DNA from: Blasia pusilla
Lineage: Eukaryota; Marchantiophyta; Marchantiopsida; Blasiales
Assembly: GCA_050084515.1 (NCBI GenBank)
Contig: CM114271.1
Span: forward strand, 66,712,001 to 66,776,000
Direction of reading: 5' to 3'
DNA length: 64,000 nucleotides
This document shows, in pieces, positions 24,161-36,158 of the stretch. Within the stretch, counting starts at the first letter, position 1; each line of letters opens with the position of its first letter. Under the pieces are notes generated by a model. That model had not been told where the DNA came from, made no database searches, and saw only the letters and a program-made list of their open reading frames with translations. The translations under genes and the position numbers were made by a program.

Positions 24161-24218
24161 CTTACAATTGAGATCTGCACCTCATCCAGAAACCCTCTGC
24201 TCTCGCTCGACAGGATAC

Positions 24219-24230
24219 GGTTTAGGGTTT
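24219..24230 (-). promoter_or_regulatory. Telo-box (AAACCCTAAACC)
   Basis: GGTTTAGGGTTT on the plus strand reads AAACCCTAAACC on the minus strand, 126 bp before the start codon of the plastid-protein gene. Telo-boxes are established promoter elements of growth-linked plant genes. Its position supports a real promoter, but function is inferred. Confidence 0.5.
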
Positions 24231-24479
24231 CCTCCTTGAGATCTCAAAAAAATCGAGAGACGGGGATTGGGTTTCCACGAGCTCACCTCGTGGTGGGAAG
24301 AGATCAGTCCATGGCCAGATTAAGTGTGAGATCAGATCCTTCAAGTGTTGCGGATCCTGCATCCAACTTTCTGAAATTGGGCCAGAAGTTGGGGTTAAGG
24401 GGAGCCCTTTATGCTCACTTTTCAGATCAGCCCTTGAAATTCTCGAGACTGCGGTGTCTTCCAAAACACTTCTGGTCAT

Positions 24480-25370
24480 GTTAGGCCTCGAGGTTGGCAG
24501 ATGGGTTTAACTCATGGGGATTCATGTTCTGGTGGGAATCATCCCTTCCAGACGGAAATCAACAAACCCTATTGGGAAAGTGGAGGTCGACACAACACTG
24601 CATCAGTTCGAATGCACTTCGCTGGTTGTTTGGAAAGCTCGCAGGATGAATTACATCAGGGGATCAGCTCTCAGAACTGCAGGTGCTGGCTGCGTCCGTT
24701 TTCTAAGATAGGCTACAAGAAGTTGGGTTTATGGAGACGGGAGCGCCCATTATGAGATGATTTGCTTTATGATGTCACTCCCAGTAATCCTCAACTCTCG
24801 TTGGGGGAATGCCCCCTTCTTCCTTTTCTGGTCCTGTTGTGGCCTTCAGGTTTTGACTCTTTGAGTCCCCCTCTTTTGTACTTCCGATGGGTTTTCCATC
24901 ACTCGTTTTTCCATCTTCGCCTTTTCTTCCAAACTCTTCGTATGCTATGAGGTCAAGAGGTTCTCAGCCATGGGGAATCATGTTCCTTCCACAATCGTCT
25001 ACTCCGGTGAGGAATCAACAAACCCTACGAGACGATGAAAATCGATGGCAGTGTGTATGGCATTAGGTGCAGTCAGGTGATTTTCGGGGAAGCTCAGTGG
25101 GTGAATTTGGTAGGCTATGAGCTCCTAGGATTCCCCAGGATGTGGGATCCACAACACCACGCATCAGCTGCCTGGAGTTTGGTTTCAGCGTGTCCTGGCC
25201 CCAGATGCTTCAGGTGGACTTGTTCTTATGATGGTATTGGAGTGGGAGTCATCTGATTCAAAGGAGAGATCAGCGAAACTACTGATGAATTTGTTGAGGC
25301 AGGGAATCACTGGACGTGGAATTTATCCCAAGTGATCGACAACTGAAGGTAATGCTTGCAATGCTATGCA
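24480..25370. repeat. Diverged duplication upstream of the minisatellite
   Basis: CATGGGGATTCATGTTC with GAAATCAACAAACCCTA and ACAACACTGCATCAG (24510-24605) is echoed by CATGGGGAATCATGTTC, GAATCAACAAACCCTA and ACAACACCACGCATCAG (24969-25170). Part of the 14.5-15.1 kb dispersed repeat lies between them. Open frames on the plus strand are not conserved between the two halves. Confidence 0.5.
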
Positions 25371-25375
25371 CAATT

Positions 25376-25865
25376 CGGACCATAATCCACCCAGCTTCAG
25401 CTGGGGATACAATGTGCAACTCGGGTTATTACCCATCAACTTTCAGAGGGCAATACAATGTGCAGCTCGGTTCATAACCCATCAATTTTCAGCTGCCAGT
25501 ACAATCTGCAACTGAGATAATAACCCATCATTTTCAGCTGCCCATACACTGCAACTGGGATCACATCCCATCAATTTTCAGCTGCCAATAAACTGCAACT
25601 GGGATCATAACCCATCAGTTTTCAGCTGCCAATACACTGCGATTGGGATCACTTCCCATCCATTTTCAGCTGCCAATACACTGCAACTGGGATTATCTCC
25701 AATCAATTTTCAGCTGACGATACAACGTGGAACTCGGTTCATAACCCATCAAATTTCAGCAGCAAGTACTATCTGCAACTGGGATGATATCCCATCGATT
25801 TCCAGCTGACGATTCAATGTGCAACTCGGTTCGTAACCCATCAATCTTCAGCTGACAAGGGAGTC
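25376..25865. repeat. 45-bp minisatellite, about 11 units
   Basis: Units of 42-48 bp with consensus CCCATCAATTTTCAGCTG, CCAATACACTGCAACTGG, GATNAYA repeat from the first CAGCTT near 25397 to the CAATCTTCAGCTGACAAG unit near 25838. Two sub-types alternate: CAATACACTGCAACTGGGAT and CGATACAATGTGCAACTCGG. The CAGCTG core is itself palindromic. Confidence 0.85.
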
Positions 25866-28400
25866 CACAAGTCCTCCCTCAAGTTCTCAACCCCTCAATC
25901 TTCCTCGAGGAGAATCAGTTGTGGGAGTCCACCTGAAGAATGGAGTCAGGATACAAATCACCATGAAAAGAAAACACTACGAAGGTGAGGCTGATGCTTG
26001 AAGCTTTCAGATTAGAACTCTCCTGCGGGCAATTGGTTCAGGACATGAAGCACTCGCTCCAAGCAAGCAGCAAGCAGGCACCAACTTATTCATTGAACCA
26101 CTTCCCAAGCCAAGCTTTTTCCCACTCCCATTGGAGCATTGCGGTTGGCCTCCTCGCCATCTCAAGCATGCAGATCAGATCAGTTGACCTACCTGATTCT
26201 ACTTCCATGAGATAAGTGGAGTCGTTGACAGCGGTATCAGCTCACGCCTGCACAGGCCCACTTTCTGCAATGCTTCTGCGTCGTCCTTTCCAGGGCTGCA
26301 GCCATGAAAGGCAATCAGGAATTCAGATTAGCACTGCTGCCAGTACAATCTGACAGAGCAATCCATCCAAGCTTCTAGCATAGTGCCATAGTCCCGTTTG
26401 CCCTCGAGATCTGAGCTTGCGTTTGGAGAATAATCCTACATGGAAGAACGAAGTCACTCAATCAATCAATCAATCCATCAAGACAGGCAGACAGAAGGAA
26501 GGCAATCATTCACTTTCTCTGCGATCCTATCCGTTTTGTCTCAGTTCGTGCTTCGAACATTCTCCTCAAACTCTCGATTCTTCCATTATTATGGCTATAG
26601 GGTGCAATCGTTCAACGAAAAGAGGGCGTGTCATAGAAGATCTGGAAAAGTTCCCTTTGAGGAAAAGTCGGATGATTTCCGTCAATAAATTAGTTTCTTG
26701 TTATTGGTTGAATTGAATGGTTGAAGTTGATCAAAGTCTTCAAAGTGGATCCCAAAAGGGTTGGACTAGTTTAACCCCGTTCTATTTGTGCACTTTTCTC
26801 TTGTCGAATAGGGTGTCGGGATATTAGATAGAATGGACTTTGTGCTTGTGATGGGTTGGCTGATTGTGAGTGGAGTCGAGAATGTCGAGGTGTTGAGTAT
26901 AGATCTATTGTGCATGTAGTGTGTTTGTGGGTAGAGGATGGTTTTTTTGAAGGGGGGGTCTTGTGTATAGCTTGATATTGCCATTAGCTGGCATTGGGTG
27001 AGTTGGTAAGGAGTATGCGAGCCTTAAGATCAGGGCCTAAGGTTGGCTTGTCGTTATGACGTTTGTCCATGGCTCGAAGGAATGTGGTAATTTGAGTGTT
27101 GTGGAGTTACACCGAGTGGAGTGAGGTAGCGTGGATGTTCTCGTGAGCAACCAATCAAGTCTCCATTTGTGATATCATTGGTATCATTGGATTGTGAGAT
27201 GATTGATGCAATGGCAATTGTTGCATGAGGAGATAGGGATGCAATAGGCCATAGGGGCATACAATGTTTTTCAGTGTGGTAGGTGCCATTGATTTGGATG
27301 ATTCCATCCAAGGTTTCCACATATGGTGTGATTTTTAGGAGATACAATTCTAAAGTGATTTAACCATTTTATTGCATTTGGGGGAACCTAATTATCATGA
27401 GTTCCAATCTTAACATGTAGAGATCAAGGGGTAATGTTACAACCCCCATTAGTAAACGCAAACCACTAGGGAAAATTAGAACTCTAGTGGGATTACAATA
27501 GGATAGAAATGCACCGTAGTCTCATGAGTGAGGTAGGACTCGCAAATGCAAGCCTAAATTTACGTCTCGATTGATGAAAGTTCTTACTCGGAATAGCATG
27601 AGAAAATGTAGGGTAGAACTTTAGAAGAGCTAAAGTCCCACAAGAGTTGGAGTGTTAAAATCAATATGTGTTTGTGATGAATAAAGTAGCATTGGAAATT
27701 TTATGATGAGACACTTCCATTGTATGAAAGTCCCAAACAAATGCACAAAAAGAACTTTTGAAAGAGGCCCAAAACTATTGAAATGGTACTTTGGGTTGAG
27801 AGAAACAAGTAACGTCCAAAAAGGGACACATTTAAAGGAGGGGCCAAGGATCTCTAGAACTAAATATAAAGGGGAGAATCTCCAAGGGAGTTTGGAACCT
27901 AAATCCCACCTTGGATATCATAACGGTTGAATCAAGGCTATAAGATATATTGTGAATTTGACATAAGGATTTTGGGACTAAGCCAAATATGATTAGTCCA
28001 ATTTTGGACCCTAACCTTAGATCTTGATTGAGGCATATAGATTTTTCCGTTGTCGTATAGTAAAATCAACCAGTGTGTAAACTCTTTCGTCATTAAGTGT
28101 TAGATAGAGTTTCATTAGTATTAAGTAAATTGGCTTAGAAAAAGGAGATTCTTATGTTTAAACCTCTTTATGGTGCCTCTTTTATGCGGGCCCAACTTTA
28201 GGAAAAGGAGGTAATAAATAAAAGATGACTTTATAAAAGTAAAGTAGTTGCTTTAATGAAAACAAAAGTAGTCTTGGTTGGTGGCTAGGTTAGTTGGGGT
28301 AATTTGGAAAATATCATGTGGGTAAAAGAGGATATTTTGGAAGAGATAAGAGGAAATCTACTTGTGTCAAAATGTGATTGGCTAAGCCTTGAGAGGAAGC
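25866..28400. other. Intergenic DNA, no gene recognised
   Basis: It is GC-balanced up to about 26.5 kb, then AT-richer. It contains a short (AATC)n run near 26460. Open frames are short and overlap on both strands. Confidence 0.4.
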
Positions 28401-28449
28401 CATGTGGCACAAGATAAGATAAGCTCTATTTTGTACTCTTGTGGATCCC

Positions 28450-28765
28450 TTGTGAGTATATAAAGAGGAGGGACCTTCAAGGGTTCATCACCTTCTATTC
28501 CACATCTTGAGTCTCTCGTGTCTCTCTTGAGTGTATGGCTTTGGGATTGCTTGCTCTTCCAATGAGAGTGGATCACCCCTCTTGGGAGAGTAACTTGACC
28601 ATAGTCTATTGTTCGAGAGATTTCTAGAGTGGTGTGTGTGTGTGTGTGGGAATGAGAGGTTTGTCACCGTAGAGGAGTTTAGTCATACTAAAATAGCGGA
28701 TGTTTTGGCTTGTTACTTCCCCAATGAGAGTGGATTACCCCTCTTGGGAGAATAACTCCGCCAAA
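28450..28765 (+). promoter_or_regulatory. TATA-like site and duplicated leader
   Basis: GAGTATATAAAGAGG near 28456 is a good TATA box. Downstream, a block containing CCAATGAGAGTGGATYACCC and CTCTTGGGAGA occurs twice (about 28558 and 28718), with a (GT)n run between them (28634-28648). This could be the leader of the B3-like ORF or an LTR fragment. Confidence 0.4.
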
Positions 28766-28802
28766 ACCCATTCTTGAGGAGAGTAGAGAATGTGTGTCAA
28801 GC

Positions 28803-29228
28803 ATGGATAGGGGTGGAGCACGAGCTGTGCCCGACTTTCCTTTCCTCAATCCTTACCATGTCAAGGTACTCTTTGTAGATAGGCACTGGTTCACTCGCTA
28901 TTTAGTTTATCACTTTGGGGAGGCGTTCATGAACCAGGTCATGCAATCTCCAACTCCGGTGATTATTCCTATTGTCACATATGGAAGGACATGGGATTGT
29001 ACTTTGTATGTCCTTATATAGCGATCCATGGATGTCAATACGCCTATTCAAGTAGGGTTTAACACTAGTTGTGCTATCTTCCTCGTGTACAAGCGTAAAA
29101 TAGTTTATAGGGATTTTATAGTTAGGAATTTTGGGGTCCGATGTTACGAAGAAGTGATCGCCTCGGCACTTCCATTTGTGATACTTGTCGTGAGAGAATG
29201 GAGAATGTACATCATAATTTTATATTGA
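28803..29228 (+). pseudogene. B3-like DNA-binding protein remnant
   Basis: From an ATG at 28803 one frame runs for about 141 codons with a single TAG at about 29019. The first part (YHVKVLFVDRHWF, then PTPVIIPIVTYGRTWDCTLY, then IQVGFNTSCAIFLVYK) follows the B3 pattern: a strand with basic residues, a PxxVxL strand, GxxWxVxLY, then a GW-xF-like segment. A second, shorter copy of the same order (DFIVRNFG, then ALPFVILVVREWRMY) follows, which suggests two repeats. B3 proteins are plant transcription factors. No second exon was found. The assignment rests on pattern only, and the stop codon suggests decay. Confidence 0.35.
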
Positions 29229-29543
29229 AAAAGGAGAACTTATTAGAGAGTTTATCTTGCATCAACCGCATCTACCGCACCTAGAAGGCCCGCCCTTGCT
29301 CGAAGAAAGACTCTCGACACGACACCTTTACAAGTATTGCGCGCAAACACATAGCTACACAATCCAACTCTTTGTGAGCATATCGCACCACATGTATACG
29401 TGCTCATTGGGAAGGATGAGACACCATTCGTATCCTACCATCCTCCCATACTCGTAAAATGTGTGTCCTCTCCCACTTAAACCTCATGGCTCTTTGTAGG
29501 ATCGGATCCTGCTCCCTAACACTCACTGTGCTCGCTATGACGC

Positions 29544-29900
29544 CTATACGTAGGAACTGCACGACCTCCACATCATCATGGATATCATGACAACCCGTTT
29601 TCTCCTCACTAACCTCCAGATGTGCAGACGCATCATTTGAGTCATCACTTGCTGTTGACCTGCTATAGTCAACCAACAAAGAAAGGCAGATGCATGCCAA
29701 GTGGGCACCATCTCCTCATCGCTCTCTCTATGCCATAGAGCTCTTGTCTTGTCTCTTTGACTTGAGCATGGGTCGTGACTCAACTCGTATGCATCGTGGT
29801 TCACCCAACCTGGTCTATGTACCACCTCAAAATCATACTCCTCTAGTAATAGAGCCCACTTTCCAATTTCCATGTTAGCTTGTCGGACTCCATCAACCAT
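29544..29900 (-). pseudogene. Gypsy RNase H and linker
   Basis: ANMEIGKWALLLEEYDFEVVH followed by RPGWVNHDAYELSHDPC is the C-terminal part of gypsy RNase H, the segment where NxxADxLSR is normal. Here the NxDADALSR-like site reads NHDAYELSHDP. RNase H removes the RNA strand during reverse transcription. A linker with VEVVQFLR and RWERTHILRVWEDGRIRMV follows in a second frame down to 29404. Confidence 0.8.
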
Positions 29901-30226
29901 CTTAGCGGCTGATGATCAATGATAAGTGTGAAAGGGTTTTTGAATAGATAACACTTTAAATGTGCCACGGCCCACAATGTAGCCAAAAACTCCCCCTTGT
30001 AGGAACTGTACTTTGCCTCAGTAATGTTGTTTGATTAGCTTGCATAAGCCACAATAAACTCCCTCTCCTCGTCATCTATATGAGTGAGCACCATTCCTAG
30101 ACCCAACATGCTCCAATCCGTGTGTAACTAGAATGGATAATCCCTAATCGGTCTTTGTAAAATGGGTGAGAACGTCAACTTAAGCTCCTTAAATGCTCAC
30201 TCTTGATCATCTCCCCAATGCCAAAC

Positions 30227-31000
30227 CTAATCAAGTCTCGTGAGCAAGGTCAAAGACTTTACAAGTATACTCAAACCCTTAATATACTGTTGATAGAATT
30301 TTCCCAATCCCAAAAATGTTTGGACTCGACTCACATTTGTAGGGCGTGGAATCCGTGCAATAGCCTCCACCTTCTTATGCTGAACACATAATCCACATGG
30401 GTATATGGTGTGTCCCAAGTACTCAATCCACTCCTAGAAGAACTTGCACTTGTTTGGATATAACTTCAGTCCATGTAACTGCAATCGTCAAAACACCTCC
30501 TCCAAATGTTGCTCATGCTCCTCAACCGTGGAACTGAAGACGAGAATGTCATCTATGTAACACCATAAAAATCCAAGCCAACTACAATCCTATCTATCCC
30601 TCTTTTGAAGTCTGCAGGGCGTTCTTCAACCCAAATGGTAAGAACCGCCACTGATACAGACAATCTCTCTCGCATCGATCTATCCCCTAAAATGTCGTCT
30701 TCTCCTTGACCTCCACTATGATAAGTAGTTGATGATATCCAACATGGAGATCTAAAGTATTGAAGATCTGTGCATGCCCTACCGCATCAAATATCTCCTC
30801 AGCTATAGGGATGGCGTATGGATCTGACCTCGTATGGTGGTTGTATTGATAGGGAAATAATTTCTACATGTTCCCTTATCCATCCAATGGCCATATACAT
30901 CCATCTTCTCCGGCATGAGTGTGGCAGATGCATACTCTCATGTGATAACTCCACAAGTCCTACCACCTACTTTGAATCAAGGCTCACTCCATGTTGGAAT
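30227..31000 (-). pseudogene. Gypsy reverse transcriptase
   Basis: Recognisable segments in order are EEIFDAVGHAQIFNTLDLH, then GYHQL, then YQWRFLPFGLKNA, then WCYIDDILVFSS, then VEAIARIPRPTNVSRVQTFL. The YIDD catalytic box (30559-30548) is intact. Frameshifts and stops separate the blocks, so no enzyme can be made. RT copies element RNA into DNA. Confidence 0.85.
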
Positions 31001-33001
31001 ACATGTAGGATTGACGAAACATTGACGCATTACTAGCCAAATCTATCCATATGCCGGGACCCTTCAAAGTACCAAAGTCTCTCTACTGAAGGAAAAAAAC
31101 CAACATGCCCTCTCAAAAACCTATGTATTTGCTCTTTGTCCCCTCCTATCAACTTGAGACCTATCACAGGCTCCCATGTCTCTATCGTGACCTCACTTGG
31201 AGACGAAGCGACCTTTGGCTTTGATTATTATGTAGCAACCCTAGCCACCTCATTCAAACCTCCCACATCATGCTCCACACCGGAAAAATTAACATGTGTC
31301 ACTTTGGACGCCTATGTACTCTCTGCTCGTACAACATCCTAGGAAGCCCATGGATGCCTATCTCTCCTTGTCTTGTCCCCAGCCAATGCCTCTACAGATC
31401 TTGTAGGTAATGCACTAACTTGTGGACGTGACGGCATGGATGACACTCGTTTCCGCCTTTGCTCAACCATACTTAGGTTGACTATCCATGTGAGATAGTT
31501 GAGGTCCAGTGCCTGTCCCAACACTTATCTCCATGATGCCTTTTTCTTGTCTGGCACCGCCATAGTACCCGAATCAAACCCCATGGCGCACTCACTGTCA
31601 TGAGCAGTAGGCTCCTCTATTGCTTGGGTCTCCTCATTCCATATCATGGCTAGCTATCCGTGATGAAAGGCATGGGATGTTGGGAAGCTCACTAACGTAG
31701 GTAAGGCTGCCCTCAACTCCCCCACACTATTGGCTTTTGCCAACAATGGTCTACTATCCCCCCTCATCACCTAAGATTGATGCCCAAGACCCAAGATAAC
31801 ATCCATTGTCAAGTGTGGTGCTCTGTGAACTCTATTATAAGCTTGTCTCAATATCTTTGATGGTAGAAGGTTCGTCCACCAGAAATATGGACGTTGTGTA
31901 CGCGATCCAATTCTCGATGTATCCAACAATACGGCACGTCCCAACCACGACCTCACTTGATGCACACTTGTCATCACCCCTGCACGAGTGTCTCCCAATA
32001 GTGGCACATTCTCTAGAATATACGCTGGAGAACATGTTTGACTCCCTTGCAACTGTCATAATACTTGTAGCATCTCCCAAAACATCCCTAGCTTTGGGTC
32101 ATGCAATCCAAACCCTTGGCCAATCGATGAATGACCCTAAGATGGCCAGCCAAAAATCACCAAATGAATGGTGCCAACTCTATCCAAGTCCTCCGCTCCC
32201 ATCAACGAAATGCCGACGGGTAGTGTCTATTGATACCTCTGTACTACAAATATTGACAATAAAGTAGGATAACTCTGGACCAACCTTTCCATATGCTGTA
32301 ATGAGACTCATCGTGCAATCTTATCTCTCTCCATACAAAGGTATTGATGTATCCGTATGCTTGCATGTAGTACCACAGTCAGACCCGTGTTAATCCTTGT
32401 GAAGAGATTTAACACGAAACATCCTCCTCTAGACACTACCACACAACGCATGTGGTATCCAATGGTGATAATGCCTCCACTCCATAAGCCCGATCGTCAC
32501 ATGACTCTCTTGTCTTCGGGATAAAGGCATGGCTCTACGCTTGCCTCACGAGGTCGTTTGCACTCCTCTAAAAATTGCAACTCATACCCCACAATGGTGA
32601 AGAGGTCTCAATGGCATGTCTCTCGCAGGGACTATCCGCTACAAGGATATCCTCCGTTCCCCTCCAACAACTCTCCTAGTCAACTTATACCATTTATGAA
32701 TGTTGCCAACATGGTCACCACATTGCCACGTGATCAACCATCTCGTCCCACAAACTATACGGATAACTGACTCATCCATTCAACACCTGATCGCAATCCT
32801 ACCCAATGAACAATCAAGGATGAATCCTAAGGGATATAACACAATAATCCCTACAAATACATCGTATGACTCTACTGGTGTTGTGATCACACGTGTGCGC
32901 ACCAGAGCACTTTCCGTCGCATGCTTTGGTCGGACTCTTACAACTATCTTGTGTCAAGTCATGTACTGCATGGGAGACATGCCCCTAATAGAGGTCTATA
33001 T

Positions 33002-33238
33002 CTAAAAGAGACAAGGCTCAATGTCGCCCTTCCATAACCCTAACGCCAAACACGTCGCCTTCCCTAACATCAAGGGATGTGCTCCCGAATCAAGTAGGAT
33101 GCGTTGTGGATGATACATTGTACCTGTGAGACTAACCAAGCGAAACACTCCAGCTCGATTGTCCAACAATACCACACCTAGTTTCACCATGACTCGCTCT
33201 CTTGTTGACATATTTACCAACTTTGCCGCCACAGCCAC
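33002..33238 (-). pseudogene. Gypsy aspartic protease
   Basis: A segment of about 78 codons contains LTGTMYHPQRILLDSGAHPL followed by MLGKATCLALGL, the retropepsin active-site region (DSGA for the usual D-T/S-G-A). The upstream residues STRERVMVKLGV match the flank of this domain in the element family. The frame is open but isolated from the rest of pol. Confidence 0.75.
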
Positions 33239-33306
33239 ACCCCCTCACATGCTACATTGGTTGCTCCTCTGTACTCAACCTCTATTGAAGATAAAGCAAA
33301 TATAGG

Positions 33307-33807
33307 TTACTTCTTTGAAGCCCAACTTATAACTGCGCTTCCCAAGGTAAATGAAAAACTAGATATGGAGTGTCTATCACACATGCTTCTTGACCAATCA
33401 GCATTTGTGAATCCCTGTAATCGTAAACTCGGAAAAGGTTCAAATTGAAGCTCGAATTGAATAGAGAATTTCACATATTGCATAATCCTCCTTCCAACAT
33501 CAAGATGAGGTTTCCGAGGTGCTTGGATAAGTTGGCTCACTAGGCCAACTGCATAGCTTAAGTTTGGCTTGGTTATAGTGAGATAGATCAAACTTCCAAC
33601 CATGCGCCTATACATATTAGAATCTGCAAGCAACTCTCCTTCATCCACTTTTAGCTTCACACTCTGATCAAATGGTGTAGAAATTGGCTTACAAGTCGTT
33701 ATACCATATTTTGAAAACATGTGAAGAGCATATTTTTGTTCTAATAACCACATGCTTTCTCTTACCTTGATAAACTCAATACCAAGGAAATACTTGAGTT
33801 CTCCCAA
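33307..33807 (-). pseudogene. Copia RT C-terminus and RNase H
   Basis: A 166-codon open stretch contains GELKYFLGIEFIK, YALHMFSKYG, STPFDQSVKL, YRRMVGSLIYLTITKPNLSY, a connecting region, and FTNADWSRSMCDRHSISSF ending at VISWASKK. These are standard landmarks of copia RT and RNase H (GxLxYFLG, MxGSLxYLxxTRPD, DADWAG, WxSKKQ). The stop replaces the Gln after SKK. The homologous sequence continues to about 33225. Confidence 0.9.
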
Positions 33808-35045
33808 GTCCTTTATATCAAATTATGCCTGTAACTTTAACTTGACTTGTTGTACCATGTTTTTAGTATTTCCAATAATCAAGAGGTCGTCAACATATAA
33901 CACAATGATAATTGTATGACTTTGCCCTCTCAAAATATATAGCGAGGAGTCAGAATCACATAACCTAAAGCCCAATTCTTGGAGGATGTTTATAATCTTG
34001 CCATACCAAGCTCTTGGAGCTTGCTTAAGCCGGCCCGTATAGAGCTTTCTTTAATCCGCATACGTGGAATGGAAATTCTGGGTGCTCATATCTTAAATCT
34101 AGGTGGTTGAGTTATGTACACCTCCTCATATATATCTCCATTCAAGAAGGCATTCTTGACGTTCATATGATATAATCTCCACATCTTACTTACTGTAAGT
34201 GCAACCACTATTCCGGTAGTCGTAATCTTTGCAACTGGGCTAAATGTCTCCTCATAATCGATGCCATATTATTGTGCATAGCCCTTGGCTACCAATCTGA
34301 ATGTGTATCTCTTCATTGTACGATCTTGATTGCACTTGACTTTGTAAACCCATTTGCAACCAATAAGTTCCTTATAGGAAGGTATATCAACCACCTCCTA
34401 GGTCTGTTGGTGTCTTAATGTAGCAAGCTCTTCCTCCATAGCTTCAATCCATTTGATCTTGCTTGGAGCTTCTTCAAAATAACTCGGTTCTTGTTCTTGA
34501 ACGATAGTCATCATATATGTATTTTGTGTTGCAAGGAATCCTTCATTTATGAATCTATGAACAGGATGTGGGACTCTACTTAATCTACGAAGTTGTTGTT
34601 CAGAGGTAGATGCCACTAATATCTGACTCGAGCTTTGACTAGTATCAACAGAACGAATACGTATTCTTTCCGACCATAGATTGATAGATTTAATTGAAGA
34701 ATCTAGGATCTCTCCTAATCCTGCACTAGTACTTGGGGAATCAGTAGGCAATGTCAGTTGGTTTAGAGTCATGTTCTTCCCCTCAACAAATGAGTTTAGA
34801 GATGGAATAGGATCAGATGGAGCATACCATGACTTTAGCTTATAAAAAACAACATCGTGACTAATAATAAATTACGTAGAGGATAGAATGTAGCACTTAT
34901 ATCCCTTATTTCCATCAGTATAGTCGATGAAGATACATCTTTCAGATTTGGGATCTAATTTTTGACGTCTTTCACAATGAACATGAGCATAAAAAATACA
35001 ACCAAATACTTTCAAGAAGTAGAAATCATGTTCATTTCCTACTCA

Positions 35046-36158
35046 GGGATGTCACAATACATATGCCAAGGTGCGGCTAGGCCTCTATTTGACCCTACCT
35101 ATTTTCAGTCGACTTAATTAAAATATGCCTATAAAAAACCCTTTAATAACTTTTTGGCTACTTTTTTTCCCTATTTGACCCACCCTTTCTTAATTATTTT
35201 TTTAATAATCTAAAAAACCATGTGAAGCATAAGTGTTCAACATCTATTACAAAAATTACAGATTTTTACGGGTGGATACTCTTTAAGTGCCCATCCAAAC
35301 ATTGAATTAAAAATGGAAGACCAAAAATATAATCTTGGATTTTAAGTATCTTGGAGTAAAAAATAACAAATCCAAGCCATCCAAGTGTGAGATTACATTA
35401 TCACGACCAAGCCTACCAAGTTTCATTCCAATCCAATGGTGCCCAAAATGAAGGAGCATAGTGAAATGAAGCTAAGTGAATCCCCACTTCAAGCCCTCTT
35501 CTTCCATTATCTCCTTCCTTTCTTGGCCTTGATTTCTATTCACAAGCTCAAAAGTCATGAAACTTTGTGAAATGATGTCCCCATGGTTTTGCGTCGCAAG
35601 GAGAAAAACATATTCTCCAAATGCTCACCTAGAGATTGAATTAAAATGGAAGACCACAAATATGATCTTAGATTGTAATTACATCTTGGAGTCAATATTA
35701 GAAAATCCAAACCGTCAACGTGGGAGATTACATTGGGAGGACCAAACCCCCAAAGTTCCAATCCAATCCAATGGTGGAAAAGAATTTTGGCCAGAGATGA
35801 AGGAGAAAAGTAAAATAATCCAAGGGAATCCCTAGAAATAATCCTAAATGTAACAACATTCCCTTGAAATCAAGTGGAGGAGGGGATCACCGGAAATAAG
35901 CCCAAAATATACTTATATCAATATATTTATATTCTATTATTGATATTTACTTTGGAATTGCATAGCCCCTTGCAACTTTTGACTTTATTATCAACTTTTG
36001 GGGGGGGGGGATTTCCTCATCCCTTGCAACTTTCGACCATAGTCTGAAGTTGTTTTCCCTATTTTTGGAGGGCCTTTCTTACATCGACTTCATATTTTTA
36101 ATTTCCCCCTCCTTTGTGTAAGTTCTAAGAAATTCCAAAAATAAGTTAGTGACATCCC
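35046..36158. mobile_element. 1.1-kb nested element with 10-bp inverted ends
   Basis: GGGATGTCAC (35046-35055) and GTGACATCCC (36149-36158) are exact inverted repeats. They bound a stretch that splits copia integrase between a KTPFIVFIGSLG-like segment and the EHDFYFLKVFGC segment. Inside, a roughly 220-bp segment is directly duplicated (about 35290-35500 and 35620-35845; shared TTGAATTAAAAATGGAAGACC-like and TTCCAATCCAATGGTG blocks). An 11-G run lies at 36000-36010. No transposase frame is visible and no clear target duplication was found, so it is non-autonomous or of unknown class. Confidence 0.65.

Larger units (their letters stand above)
29370..33238 (-). mobile_element. Ty3/gypsy retrotransposon relic, copy 1
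   Basis: The pol domains lie in order on the minus strand: protease near 33100, reverse transcriptase 31000-30230, RNase H near 29880, and the linker before integrase 29600-29400. Frames are broken by many stops and shifts. Homology stops near 29370, just after a VRYAHKEL block that matches the start of the integrase HHCC region, so the integrase core is missing. At its upstream edge it abuts the copia relic with no LTR between. It is related to the copies at 50.3-51.5 kb and 54.2-54.8 kb. Confidence 0.85.

Noticed and set aside
23882-24484. 200-codon plus-strand open frame
   Set aside because: It starts with GTG, reads through a CT repeat as Ser-Leu repeats, and overlaps the better supported transit-peptide exon on the minus strand.
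31806-32267. 153-codon plus-strand frame inside the gypsy relic
   Set aside because: It is antisense to pol and overlaps minus-strand retroelement sequence, so it is a shadow frame.
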